Of a stretch of 64,000 bases of DNA, positions 16,953-26,643 are shown one piece after another. Every line of letters begins with the position of its first letter. Positions within the stretch are counted from its first letter, which is position 1. The DNA comes from CAYWNA01 sp964459305. GTDB lineage: Bacteria; Planctomycetota; Planctomycetia; Pirellulales; Pirellulaceae. The position numbers and the translations under genes are program-made. The DNA lies in contig CAYWNA010000003.1 in assembly GCA_964459305.1 (NCBI GenBank), positions 1 through 64,000 of the forward strand, read 5' to 3'. A model generated the notes under the pieces. It did not search any database and was not told where the DNA came from. It saw nothing but the letters and a program-made list of their open reading frames with translations.

Positions 16953-19409
16953 ATGAATGCGACAGGCTCTCATTTCGCCGCTCGAATCGGAAAGTTGCTT
17001 TGGGGAACCATCGTTCTCTGGACGGTCACGACGAAGGCGGAACCGGTGGTTCACTGGGCGCTCGACGTAACGGACGGTCACGTGCGCGATATGGCGGGGA
17101 ACTGTCACGGCAGGCTCGAAGGCGATCACGCGGCGGATCTCGTTCGTCCGGGCATTTTCGGCGGCGCGCTTTTCCTCGACACGGGCAAGAGCCGAGTGCG
17201 TTTTCCCCACCGCGACAGTATCTCTCTGCACGATGAGTTCACTGTTGAGTACGTCATCAGGCCGTTTCGGATCGACGGATTCCGGACGATCCTCTGGAAA
17301 GGAAATCGCCGTGTCACCCCCGAGGCGATCAATTACTATCTCGATCTTCGTGACGGGCGTCCCGAACTGAAGACCAAGGATGCAAACGGGCGGTGGATCG
17401 TCTATTCCACACCCACGGTGTTGCCCGCGAATGAATGGCACCATGTCGTCTTCACGTTCTGGCAGGGCAAAGTGGAGGTCTTTATCAACGGGCAGAGTTC
17501 CAAGGTGAATGTCTCCGAGAATGGAACACGTTCGTTGGGCCTTCTTGAGAATACGCACGAGGCTGTGCTGGGAGACGGCGCCAATCCGGCCGGTTCTGCA
17601 TACTCGTTCTGCGGCCTCATCGACGATGTGCGGATTCACCAAGGCCGTGAGCTTGGCATGTTGGCTGACGATTATCCGGCGCGTTGGCGACGGCTCCGGC
17701 GGGATTGCCAAGTAAGGGAGATCCAGTTCGAGCGCGATCGCGCCCGGAAGGCGGCTGAAGCTCGCCAGGAAATGGAGGGGGAGTACGACACCCTGCTGGC
17801 GACCAACGCAACGGAGCCCGATGCGCCGTTTGTCGCTACCGTCTTGCCCTCGACCGAACGACTCAACGGCTCACCAGACTTTTTTCGCAACATCCGCCGA
17901 TTCACCCGAACTGCTGTCTGTTCTGCCGCGCGCCGCGAGTACGAGGGCTTCCAAGTCATCGTCATGGGGCGACGAGGCGCAGAGCCTGTTGAGATATCGT
18001 TGTCGGTGTCTGATTTAATTCGCGACGATGGTGCGGCACGGGTTTCCGCCTCAAATATCGCTTGGGGGCGGATCCAGCGAGTCACCACTGAACAGCCGGA
18101 TCTGCCCGTCGCCTTTGTCGGTGCAATCCCTGACGTCATCATCGAAGATGGATCGCCGGTGACCGCGCCGCCTGGAGGTTTCGGTGCGGCCTTCTGCCGG
18201 GTCTATACGGGCGACGCGCCACCGGGACGCTACCAAGGGCAACTGACGCTGACGGCGGGCGAATTCTCGGAGGCTATCGATATCGTGCTGAGCGTCTACG
18301 ACTTCGAATTACCCCTGCGTGGGTCGTTGCGCACGGCCTTCTGCTTTTTCGAAGACTATTATGGCAAATGGTATGGCGCAAAGGCCCTTTCCGATTCGCA
18401 GCGCGAACAAATCTACACGTTTCTGCTCAACTATCGCCTGTCGCCCTGCAACATCTATTCGGGCGATGCGCCTTTCCCGGCACTCAAGTTCCTCGAGAAG
18501 TACCGAGACCGGATCAACTTCTTCACCGTTGGACGCATCGGCGATGGTACGGACGAGCAGATTCGCGAACAGGTCGCGAACCGAGTTGAGGTCTTTCGCA
18601 AAGTGCGCCAAGCGGGGCTTGAGGAATTCATGTATTTCTACGGCTTCGACGAGCTGTCGATGCATATGGAGCATCTGCCTGCAGCGGCCAAGATCAACAG
18701 CGAGTTGCGAACGGCGTGGCCTGAGCTGAAGCTGATGCAGACGTCGTTTCCAATCCCCGAACTGCAGCCACTGTACAACGTCTGGAGCCCGTTGTTTCAT
18801 GAGTTTGCCGCGGCAGACAGGCGGAGCGTCATTCAATCCATGCGTGCGCGTGGCGACCGCATCTGGTGGTACGCGGCAGACGCCCCGCGCCGTCCCTGCC
18901 CCAATTTCTTCCTGGACTATTCCGTGTTCGATTGCCGCGTGATTGGGATACTCAGCTATCTTCACGGCGTTGAGGGAATCCTGTACTGGTGCGTGAATCG
19001 CGAATGGCAGACCAACATGGACATCCGCGAGCAGTGGCCGGACGCGGCATGGAAATCACATATCTTCCATGCTCACACTGGCAAGCGGAAGCACAAGAAC
19101 GGGATGGGGAATCTGGTTTATCCCGGACGCGATGGAGTGCTCTACGCCTCGCTCCGCCTGGAAAACCTGCGCGACGGCCTCGAGGACTACGAATACATGC
19201 ACGCCCTCCGCGACGCCGTGGACCGACTAAAGGCGAAGGACACGGCCACTGCCCGCGAGCTACTTCCGGCTGCCCGTGCGCTGAGGACGCCGCCATCCGG
19301 CGTGGCCACAGCCGTCAACGCGTGGTCCCACGATCCACGACCGTTGTTGCAGTATCGCGAAAGAGTGGCACGGATGATCGAAGAAGTCGCGGGAGCGGCA
19401 CAGCACTGA
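16953..19409 (+). CDS. Secreted LamG and DUF4091 protein, glycoside-hydrolase-like
   Basis: An 818-residue exported protein. A signal peptide (LLWGTIVLWTVTTKAEP) is followed by a LamG domain at about residues 30-230 (EFTVEYVIRPFRIDGF, WHHVVFTFWQGKVEVFING, GLIDDVRIH) and a basic helical linker. A beta-sandwich then precedes a TIM-barrel-like region ending in DUF4091 (SLRLENLRDGLEDYEYMHAL). DUF4091 proteins are thought to be glycoside hydrolases acting outside the cytoplasm, but no substrate is known for this one. ATG 16953 has GGAA 6 bases upstream; the TTG six bases earlier is less likely. It converges on the Tat-exported beta-helix gene. Confidence 0.85.
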   Translation: MNATGSHFAARIGKLLWGTIVLWTVTTKAEPVVHWALDVTDGHVRDMAGNCHGRLEGDHAADLVRPGIFGGALFLDTGKSRVRFPHRDSISLHDEFTVEYVIRPFRIDGFRTILWKGNRRVTPEAINYYLDLRDGRPELKTKDANGRWIVYSTPTVLPANEWHHVVFTFWQGKVEVFINGQSSKVNVSENGTRSLGLLENTHEAVLGDGANPAGSAYSFCGLIDDVRIHQGRELGMLADDYPARWRRLRRDCQVREIQFERDRARKAAEARQEMEGEYDTLLATNATEPDAPFVATVLPSTERLNGSPDFFRNIRRFTRTAVCSAARREYEGFQVIVMGRRGAEPVEISLSVSDLIRDDGAARVSASNIAWGRIQRVTTEQPDLPVAFVGAIPDVIIEDGSPVTAPPGGFGAAFCRVYTGDAPPGRYQGQLTLTAGEFSEAIDIVLSVYDFELPLRGSLRTAFCFFEDYYGKWYGAKALSDSQREQIYTFLLNYRLSPCNIYSGDAPFPALKFLEKYRDRINFFTVGRIGDGTDEQIREQVANRVEVFRKVRQAGLEEFMYFYGFDELSMHMEHLPAAAKINSELRTAWPELKLMQTSFPIPELQPLYNVWSPLFHEFAAADRRSVIQSMRARGDRIWWYAADAPRRPCPNFFLDYSVFDCRVIGILSYLHGVEGILYWCVNREWQTNMDIREQWPDAAWKSHIFHAHTGKRKHKNGMGNLVYPGRDGVLYASLRLENLRDGLEDYEYMHALRDAVDRLKAKDTATARELLPAARALRTPPSGVATAVNAWSHDPRPLLQYRERVARMIEEVAGAAQH

Positions 19410-19450
19410 AAAAAACGCTGCGGGTCTTGTCCTTGCTTCACGAGTGAAGT

Positions 19451-21865
19451 TCACTGGTGGTCACTTGCTTCTGCACAAACACGGGACTCATAGTGAGACA
19501 TCAGCTTCGCCATGAAGTCTGAGGACAACACAATGCCCTTGCTTTCGAGGTGATTCAGTACGTCGTTCCCCAACGCTGTATTGAGATGGTAATGCTGTAC
19601 TGATTTGTTGATCTCCAAGAAACCCATTCGGCCCACCATTTCCGGAGCTGCTTTGCCGTTGACGATGGGTGCATGGACGGTGCAATTGGTAAACCGCGTC
19701 CCAAGCGTGCTTTTCACCGTATAGAACGTCGCGGGCGCCTGCTTCACATCGGGTTGGAAGCGGCAATCGGCAAAGACCAATTCTCCACGTAGAGCCGGTG
19801 CCGTCACGGTATTCACTGTACACCTTTCAAAGAACGCACTGGCGATGCAGTTCCTCAGGTAGGCACTGACATTGTCGCAATCCGTAAATCGAATCTTTGG
19901 ATAGAGCGCCAGGTGGTCGGCATAGTCCGGCGCGGACTCTCCACCGATCAAGAGGTGGACCTGTTCCGTGTCGTCAGGGCTTTGCGGCGTCAGTTTTTCG
20001 AGCTGAACGTTGTCGCAGATCAGAGTACAGTTGGGTTTCAGCCTGCTCCCATCATAGACACCACCGCTGCGTAGATCGTAGTGGTATGGGTCCGGGATGC
20101 GCATGATGCGCACGCCCTGCTCGCGTCCTTCGACCGCGATGTTGCGGAATTCTAGACGACGGGGAAAGAAGAGGCGTGCATTGTCGTCGGTCTTGGAGAA
20201 GGGAACAATGTGCATCAGCCAACAGGGGGATTCCGTTTCCGGCGCTGCGCCGTAATCGATGACCAAGTCTTCGATTTTGATGCTGTGCGCAAAGCCGATG
20301 GGATACTGATAATCGAAGTTGCCGGGGTGATAGGACAGCACTGAGACGCTCTGTCCGCCGCTAGGCTTCAACGTGCAACCACGAATGCGAACACGCCCAT
20401 CCCATTTCGCCCCATAGTCCCTCCGGAAACCGACAAAGTTGTTGCCGTGGCGCGTGGTGTTCTCGACAAACAGATCGCCGCCCCCGGTGACAGTAATGCC
20501 TTTGAACCCTATCGTGCAGTCGCTGATGTACAGATTCCAGCAATGGAAATGCACGTCAACGCGATTGAGCCGACAGTTCTCGATGCGGAAGTTCTTGTTG
20601 AGATTGGTGCCGAAAACGCCCCAGGCCACCCAACCGGCCTCTGCCGTCAGATTCCGGAACGTGCAATTGAGCATTCGGGCACCGCCAATGCCGTATGTGC
20701 CGTGCTTGACGACTTTGGTTTTGTCGCGGCGGTTCTTCTCCCAGGGCATGGCTCGGATGTTCTCAAGAGTCACATCATAGACGCCGCTCAGCACATAGAG
20801 ACCGATGCGAGGTTCCAGGGAAGTATCTCGCCTGCCTTTCTCCAATCCCATCCATTGCTCGCGAATAATTGTGCGGCTGCGTTGCACAGATATCCCGTGC
20901 TGATGGTATCCAGGAGAATTGTCATCCGGCGTATCGCCTGAGAAATGGAAGCCGCCTCCTTCGATGACGAGGTAATTATCGTTGCAGGGCGTGGCTGTTA
21001 CCGACGTGAAATCTTTGAATTCCCAGGCAATGTCTCCAACGATGCGCCCTTCTTCTTCCACATAGAAAAGCTCTTCACGGGCCCAGCCCCTTTTGGAATA
21101 TCTCGCTCCGGCCCGTATGCCAATGCGGTCTTTCGCATCCACGACGGTAATCAAATGTCCCGCATACGGTGCCAATTCGGGAATGATCTGCACACCCGGC
21201 TTGAGCTTCTCCAGAAGGGCAGCTTTCGTTTCGTCGGCAAAGGTGAGGGTTTGCTGCGGCTGATCATTGCGAACCACGAACCGTGCCTTACTCTTATCGT
21301 TGTATCTTTCGTCAATGTGAAACGTGGTCTTGCCCCAGTGCACATTCGTCGTAATGGGAATGTCATTGGTCTGCTTAATCCAGAATTCACCGCTCAAATT
21401 GACGACCGGAATCTGGCATTCATGGGCGTATTCGTGAGCAAGTTTTATCTGGACGCCATCATCATGCTCGCCATCGCTGACCGCGCCGAACATCTTGTAG
21501 TTGACGGCTTCGTGCTCGAGCAGAACAGCCACCAAGCCATTCTTCAGAGCAATGACGTCGGCGTCGTTTGGCTGAGTTTCTTCGCCGAGCTTCTCGATGC
21601 GATACAACGCTCCGCCCCCGTCGCCTGGGAGGTGAAAACCTGTCGTTTCCACAAGTCCTCCTTCTTGGAGCGCGGGCTGTGACTTCAGCCCATTCACGAT
21701 TGCGTATCGCGCAACACTTGCGTGTGAAGTGATTTCCTCGGTGTGCGCTGGGGAATCCTGGGCCAGCGTCCTTCGAGCATATTGTGCAAAGACAACACCG
21801 CTCGCTCCGATTCCGGCCAGTGCTTTGCGCCGGGAGAGGTTGCGATGCGTTGGTTGTTGGGACAT
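19451..21865 (-). CDS. Tat-exported right-handed beta-helix protein
   Basis: An 804-residue protein with a twin-arginine signal (NLSRRKALAGIGASGVVFA), so it is folded before export. The segment at about residues 100-180 (YKMFGAVSDGEHDDGVQIK...) resembles the opening of pectate-lyase-superfamily (PF12708-like) beta-helices. The remainder is rich in short strands with Asn ladders (LNCTFRNLTAEAG, IENCRLNRVDVHFH, VENTTRHGNNF), as in parallel beta-helix polysaccharide-binding or degrading proteins. GGAGG lies 5 bases before ATG 21865. No catalytic residues can be assigned by eye. It lies in a run of carbohydrate-related exported proteins. Confidence 0.75.
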   Translation of the reverse strand: MSQQPTHRNLSRRKALAGIGASGVVFAQYARRTLAQDSPAHTEEITSHASVARYAIVNGLKSQPALQEGGLVETTGFHLPGDGGGALYRIEKLGEETQPNDADVIALKNGLVAVLLEHEAVNYKMFGAVSDGEHDDGVQIKLAHEYAHECQIPVVNLSGEFWIKQTNDIPITTNVHWGKTTFHIDERYNDKSKARFVVRNDQPQQTLTFADETKAALLEKLKPGVQIIPELAPYAGHLITVVDAKDRIGIRAGARYSKRGWAREELFYVEEEGRIVGDIAWEFKDFTSVTATPCNDNYLVIEGGGFHFSGDTPDDNSPGYHQHGISVQRSRTIIREQWMGLEKGRRDTSLEPRIGLYVLSGVYDVTLENIRAMPWEKNRRDKTKVVKHGTYGIGGARMLNCTFRNLTAEAGWVAWGVFGTNLNKNFRIENCRLNRVDVHFHCWNLYISDCTIGFKGITVTGGGDLFVENTTRHGNNFVGFRRDYGAKWDGRVRIRGCTLKPSGGQSVSVLSYHPGNFDYQYPIGFAHSIKIEDLVIDYGAAPETESPCWLMHIVPFSKTDDNARLFFPRRLEFRNIAVEGREQGVRIMRIPDPYHYDLRSGGVYDGSRLKPNCTLICDNVQLEKLTPQSPDDTEQVHLLIGGESAPDYADHLALYPKIRFTDCDNVSAYLRNCIASAFFERCTVNTVTAPALRGELVFADCRFQPDVKQAPATFYTVKSTLGTRFTNCTVHAPIVNGKAAPEMVGRMGFLEINKSVQHYHLNTALGNDVLNHLESKGIVLSSDFMAKLMSHYESRVCAEASDHQ

Positions 21866-22362
21866 GATGGCCTCCAGGCAAATAGGGTACTCGGTTCGTT
21901 GCGGAGCCGGAGTTCACGCTCTCTCCTGTGGACTCGAAGTCTCCGATGGGGCGATGACGATCGCCAGTCTAGTCGGAGAATCATAGGCATGCACCTACCC
22001 TGTGGAAGGCAAGTTGGCTCACAACTACACTGAAGCAGTCGTTCCAAGGAGTTGTCTTATCGGCAGTCCATCGAGTGAAGTTGTGGCGGGCACCAGCGCG
22101 GTGAGAATCCGGCCTGGATGGACAGCGTGGTACGCTGATGAGCGATTGATGTCAATGGCGAGTCTCCGAAACCGAACCATCACGTTGGGAGGGCGTCAAA
22201 TGAACGGGCGAATCGAGTCTTGCGTGGTCTCTGCTTTTGTTCCCGTTCACCGCAGTTTTGTCGCATCTATTGAGCGGGTGGAATGACGTCTGTGGCGAGA
22301 GAGGCAACCATTCACGAGATGGGGAAGAAAGGGGGACAGGCGGACCTGCCAGCTTTACTTCC
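21866..22362. other. Intergenic region, no gene seen
   Basis: Several short overlapping frames, none with a ribosome binding site or recognisable domain. It should hold the promoter of the beta-helix gene on the minus strand. It leads into decayed coding sequence on the plus strand from 22363. Confidence 0.45.
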
Positions 22363-22440
22363 CCGTCGCGGCCCAACATCCTGGCTATTTTCACCGATGA
22401 CCAGGGCTTTGCGGACGGGAGCTACCACAACAGCACGAAG
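22363..22440 (+). pseudogene. N-terminal scrap of a sulfatase
   Basis: The frame starting at 22369 reads RPNILAIFTDDQGFADG, the first strand and metal-binding Asp-Asp pair of arylsulfatases (RPNIL-x-I-x-x-DDQG). It breaks off within about 25 codons, before the CxPSR formylglycine site, and runs into unrelated sequence and then HEAT repeats in another frame. Clearly a relic. Confidence 0.65.
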
Positions 22441-22539
22441 AAGATTATGGCAACGGCGACGCGTGTCGTCGCGTCATGGGAAGCATCGTTCGATCAATTA
22501 TTGTCGTGCCCACGCTCGCCAGAGCGTGGTTTTGCAGCG

Positions 22540-23257
22540 GCAAATTGCGGCCACGCCGGCTTTGATCAAGGCCCTGGATGATTCCGACGCGACGGTCCGG
22601 CAGATTGCCCTGGCTGCCCTGGGCGAAACGGTTGAACTGAAGGACCTCGACGTCTTGATCTCGCTGGTTACTTCTCCGAAGAATGCCGAAGATACGGCGA
22701 CCGCCGTCAAGGCGCTCCGCACCGCGTGTGTCCGCATGCCGGACGGCGATGCGTGTGCAGGCAAGCTGGTCGGCGCGATGTCGCGTGCTCCAGTGGAAAC
22801 GAAATGCACCATCCTGGACATTCTCGGTGCCATGGGCGGCCCCAAGGCGCTCCAGGCGATCGCCGTGGCGGGGAAAGACGCCAGTCCGGAACTCCAGGAC
22901 ACCGCCACCCGGTTGCTCGGTGAGTGGATGAACGTCGACGCGGGGCCAGTTCTGTTGGACCTCGCCCAAAACGCGCCCGTCGAAAAGTACCGAATCCGTG
23001 CCATTCGCGGCTACATCCGTCTAGTGCGCCAGTTCAACATGCCGGCCGCGCAAAGGGCCCAGATGTGCGCCAAGGCGCTCAACGCTGCTCAACGCACCAC
23101 TGAGAAAAAGCTGGTCCTGAAGGAAGTGATCGGGCTCGATAAGTACGCGAGCCCCGAAATGCTCCAGTTGGCGTTGGAAGCGAAGAAGGACCCCGCACTG
23201 AAGGGCGACGCCACCCGAATTTCGGCGGCGATCGCCAAGAAAATCGGGCGAAACTAG
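22540..23257 (+). pseudogene. HEAT-repeat protein, C-terminal fragment
   Basis: About 235 residues of alpha-helical HEAT repeats (TPALIKALDDSDATVRQIAL, KALQAIAVAGKD, PVEKYRIRAIRGYIRLV, EKKLVLKEVIGLDKY), ending at a natural C-terminus (AAIAKKIGRN). Such modules form the end of large planctomycete proteins that also carry DUF1080 or cytochrome domains. The open frame runs back to 22283 but its first 85 codons are Arg-rich nonsense that overlaps the sulfatase scrap in another frame. I take it as a 5'-truncated gene joined to unrelated DNA. Translation from an internal start cannot be excluded. Confidence 0.6.
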
Positions 23258-23452
23258 AAGACGCTTCCAGAAATGGGCCGCAAGTGAGTGAAAAAGTCGA
23301 CCCGTGATAGGCCGCAGTAACGCCGCGATTCCTAAGGCAGACGAACCCTCCTGCGCATCATCCGATCCTCCTGTTCAACTGCGGACAACAACCAGATGAA
23401 TCTGGCCTCCGGGCCGAAGCCCTGCGAGCGTGCCTTCGTCCAACTGCACTCC

Positions 23453-24967
23453 TCATCTCCTTCCCTCCACATCCGCGGCAAATGCGTGCAGCCACTCCTC
23501 GATATTGGTGTACCCGTCGCCGTCGTCGTCGCCGTTTGGGTTGTCGGGCAAGGTGAGCTTGCGGTGGTTCTTGGCCAGTTTCGGCCAGCCGCCTACGTTG
23601 TCTTGGCTCGCTGGGATGGTTCCTGTGCGCGTGCGGACCTCGCGGACGACGCGCTCATCCACTGGGTCGCGATCCGCCGGTCGCGCGCCCGCATTGACCA
23701 ATACCCAGTCGCGAACTTCGCCGGTCGGCCTGATCTTCAGTCCCGGCACGACCACCGGCGGCTCAACAACCTTTGACCTTTCCGGGTAGACTGTCTCGCC
23801 ACACCACTCCTTGAATATCAGCATATGCGGGGCGGTCCACGGGTCTTGGATCCGTGCATCGACCGGCCCGGGCGTGTCTTCCCGTTTTTTCCGAAACTCC
23901 TGAAACTGTTCTTCGGTGAGGATCTCTTTCATCGCCTGTTCATACTGAGTCATTTGAGCATCCGTGTAACTGAACAGCAGCTCGCCAAGGAACACCTTGC
24001 CAACCTCCTCATCGCGTCTTGAGATGAACCGAATCGCACATCGCGTCTTGTCAAAGTGGTTGCCGATCACGCTGGCACAGGCGCCTCCGCCGTGCGTGAG
24101 CCCGCGGCGGGGAGCATTGGACAATGTCATCCCGATCCCAGGCCGCAAGCATGCGCCGTAAATCAGGTTATTGATAATGGCCGTCTTGACGCCGCTGGCG
24201 GCGGTAGGATTACGGTCGGCATTATGAGCAAACAGATTGCCGATGACCGCGACGTTCTGCCCTTCACCTTCGCCTTGCTTCAGTATGAGAAGCCCCTTGG
24301 AGTGTCCTCCCTTGTGATGTTTGGGACTGTTCAGACCTTCGCTGAGGATGTTGTGGCGGAACGTCAAGTCGCTGCCGCGGGATTGTACGTTTTCGTCGGT
24401 CGCCCAACTGAAAGAACAATGGTCGACGACGACCCGATCACCGCCCACCTTCATGTTGTCCCGTTCGCTCCACTGGGTCCATCCGCTCTTCTCATTGCGT
24501 TCAGGACGGTTTGGATCCAGAAGGTCGCCGACACGGACGCGGATATGCTGCAGCAAGACATCGCTTGCCCGCATATTTAATTCACAGCGTTTCAGCGTAA
24601 TCCCGGGCGAAGGAGCTGTTTGCCCGGCCACGGTGAGGTACGGGTGGTTGATGCTCACGCCGCCTACCATTTCGATATTCCCCGATACCTCAAAGACCGC
24701 CACGCGCGGCCCTTCGGCCTCCAGTGCCGCTCTCAAGGAGCCGGGGCCATCGGGGTTCAGGTTCGTCACCTTGATGACCTGGGTCTTTGGTGCGTCGAGA
24801 TGACGCCCGCTGCCGGCGGGCGTGTTAATGCCGAAGCCCGCCGCACCAGGGATGATCGGCAACGGTTCGGCTGCAGGCGCGTCAAACGCCGAGACGATCA
24901 GCACAACTCCCACAAGTGTTGTCGTAAGCAACTCGCGATACCTTTCCATTCCATGCATTGGTTTCAT
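23453..24967 (-). CDS. Secreted pectate lyase (PL1-like) with C-terminal Ca-binding motif
   Basis: A 504-residue exported protein. The signal peptide (LLTTTLVGVVLIVSAFDAPA) is followed by a PL1-type beta-helix that opens with IIPGAAGFGINTPAGSG and the GSLRAALEAEGPRVAVFEVSG block of pectate lyases. It includes VVVDHCSFSWATDENV, equivalent to the conserved WIDH/VDHCS Ca2+ region. The C-terminal DDDGDGYTNIEEWL is an EF-hand/dockerin-like calcium loop. Predicted role: elimination cleavage of polygalacturonate-type chains outside the cytoplasm. GAGG lies 8 bases before ATG 24967. It probably acts with the neighbouring beta-helix and DUF4091 proteins in uronic-acid polysaccharide use. Confidence 0.85.
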   Translation of the reverse strand: MKPMHGMERYRELLTTTLVGVVLIVSAFDAPAAEPLPIIPGAAGFGINTPAGSGRHLDAPKTQVIKVTNLNPDGPGSLRAALEAEGPRVAVFEVSGNIEMVGGVSINHPYLTVAGQTAPSPGITLKRCELNMRASDVLLQHIRVRVGDLLDPNRPERNEKSGWTQWSERDNMKVGGDRVVVDHCSFSWATDENVQSRGSDLTFRHNILSEGLNSPKHHKGGHSKGLLILKQGEGEGQNVAVIGNLFAHNADRNPTAASGVKTAIINNLIYGACLRPGIGMTLSNAPRRGLTHGGGACASVIGNHFDKTRCAIRFISRRDEEVGKVFLGELLFSYTDAQMTQYEQAMKEILTEEQFQEFRKKREDTPGPVDARIQDPWTAPHMLIFKEWCGETVYPERSKVVEPPVVVPGLKIRPTGEVRDWVLVNAGARPADRDPVDERVVREVRTRTGTIPASQDNVGGWPKLAKNHRKLTLPDNPNGDDDGDGYTNIEEWLHAFAADVEGRR

Positions 24968-25048
24968 CTGTCTTGCCTCGTGTCTTGCGGTAGAATCTCC
25001 AGGGTAGACTGCCTTCTATATGGCTATCGATCAGGTTTGACACATCTG

Positions 25049-25121
25049 CTCGTTTAACCGCAAGCCGGAGGCGTGCGCGAGGGCTGGGGGCGCGCACGCC
25101 TCCGGCTTGCGGTTAAACGAG
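25049..25121. repeat. Perfect 31-bp inverted repeat
   Basis: Positions 25049-25079 and 25091-25121 are exact reverse complements (arm begins CTCGTTTAACCGCAAGCCGG) around an 11-base G-rich spacer. It lies 82 bases upstream of the pectate lyase start on the opposite strand and 208 bases upstream of the gene at 25329. Expressed as RNA it would form a very stable hairpin; the perfection suggests recent gain or active maintenance. Confidence 0.9.
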
Positions 25122-25328
25122 TCCTTTCCACCGGGGCGACAAACCGATCAACGTCCTTCACGACCAGCCCGTTGTCAACCGTGGTGCCGGCGTTTTCCCA
25201 AGCGAGGATTGCTCCGCATTTGTCGATTGTGCCGGACGGCGGATCCGCAATTGATTCGTGCTCGACGACTTGTCGTGACGTATGCTTTACATGCGGTAGT
25301 GTGTCAAAAAGCGCAAGAGGGGCAAATC

Positions 25329-25793
25329 ATGACTATCACATCGAACGAATCGATGGCTGCGCAGGTTGCCGTTGTTCCGCAAGACAGAGACGCGACGGGA
25401 GAGACCGCCTCAGATGGCTACCCTGCAGCCGGAGCCCAACCAAGAGCTACGACGGCTCACCCACGGCGCAGTCAGGGCGACTTCCTCAAAGCCATCAAAT
25501 CTCTGGGATACGGCCCCGACGTGAATCACGCTCCCCTCGTTGCCGACGCCTCGCTAAAAGCACGCCCCCGCGTCCATCACCGCGCCTATGTATCTTGTCC
25601 GCTAGAGACTTGGACAGAAGTGTTTGGCAACCCCAAGGGCATCGAGGAGTATGGTGGCCGACCGAAATCTCGACTTCCATTGAATGTGTGGCAGCACTCG
25701 TGCGCGGACGGGCCCATTATGTGCATTGGCCATCTCTTCGAACGCTCGCCTGGAGTGCCGTGGGTCGTAACGTTTCGCGTCAGCGTTCTGTGA
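25329..25793 (+). CDS. Protein of unknown function
   Basis: 154 residues, no signal peptide or membrane segment. The N-terminal 50 residues look disordered. The C-terminal half is compact (WTEVFGNPKG, LPLNVWQHSCADGPIMCIGH, VPWVVTFRVSVL) and begins with a polar helix (GDFLKAIKSLGYG). No family was recognised. ATG 25329 follows GAGGGG with an 8-base gap, which supports translation from here and not from the longer frame beginning at 25107 inside the palindrome. Flanked by non-coding sequence on both sides, so probably transcribed alone. Confidence 0.55.
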   Translation: MTITSNESMAAQVAVVPQDRDATGETASDGYPAAGAQPRATTAHPRRSQGDFLKAIKSLGYGPDVNHAPLVADASLKARPRVHHRAYVSCPLETWTEVFGNPKGIEEYGGRPKSRLPLNVWQHSCADGPIMCIGHLFERSPGVPWVVTFRVSVL

Positions 25794-26068
25794 ACAGACG
25801 CGACGATTGCCCTATGGCATTGGCACGGTTCTGGCGCGAAAATGGCAGGGGTGAAAAGCGAAACGAGCCCAGCACCGCATTACAATCAAAGCATTAAGAT
25901 TAGTGTTCGGTAGCCGGGCTCCAACTCCATCCTAGTTCAACACCAAGCTGACGCAATTGCATTCATCCGCCAGAACGTTCACAACGATCGCAGGCGCAGC
26001 GGTACAAGCCGTGCGACCCGGATCATTTGTACTGCGAGCTGAACGTGATCGTTCTCAGTACACGGCGT

Positions 26069-26527
26069 TCAACGCCGGTCATGGCGCGATGACGCATAGA
26101 GCCGGAGCAGGATCAATGCGAGCCACATCAATGCTTCGGCCAGCCAGATCAGTATGGCGGTGGAGAGAATCATGAACAGCAGGCTGAAGCCTGAGAGGAG
26201 AATCCAATTGAGGACGCGCATCTCGTCAGTCGGCACAGCGCGCAGGACATGCCGAATGGCCGCCAAGTAGATGGAAAGCGGTACGATGAAGAGCAAGATG
26301 GTCGACAGGTTGAATTTGATCCGACGCTCCGAGTGCCGAAAGGCTTTGAGCCCGAAGACAACGAGCACCGCCATGATGGCAACCGCGCCGGCCAACACCA
26401 GCAACAGCGATTGAAGACGTGGGGTATCCGTCGCAAAGGCGAACGCTACCGCAACGACGTAAAGATACCAAGGACCAATCAACAGCGCTATTAGCCGGCT
26501 TCGAATGCCCGGTGGCGGTGTATTCAT
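26069..26527 (-). CDS. Small integral membrane protein of unknown function
   Basis: 152 residues with about four transmembrane helices: LIALLIGPWYLYVVAVAFAF, LLLVLAGAVAIMAVLVVFGL, LSTILLFIVPLSIYLAAI, and a long final pair (LNWILLSGFSLLFMILSTAI, LAEALMWLALILLRLY). It ends with a basic tail (SSRHDRR). No family was recognised. The ATG at 26527 is chosen because it places the first helix near the N-terminus; AAGG lies 7 bases upstream. The longer frame to 26638 adds only non-membrane sequence. Confidence 0.6.
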   Translation of the reverse strand: MNTPPPGIRSRLIALLIGPWYLYVVAVAFAFATDTPRLQSLLLVLAGAVAIMAVLVVFGLKAFRHSERRIKFNLSTILLFIVPLSIYLAAIRHVLRAVPTDEMRVLNWILLSGFSLLFMILSTAILIWLAEALMWLALILLRLYASSRHDRR

Positions 26528-26643
26528 GTGAGGACCTTGGCAACTCTCGTGCGTCCAAACCGCCAGCCAGTCTACCATCCCGGTTGTCAGCTGCACCACA
26601 CCGAAGGGCTGCAGTGGATCGCGGCCTGGGTGCAGCAATGGAC

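Noticed and set aside
20447..21682. Long plus-strand frames of 164 and 245 codons opposite the beta-helix gene
   Set aside because: Antisense shadows; the Tat signal and Asn ladders are on the minus strand with a good ribosome binding site.
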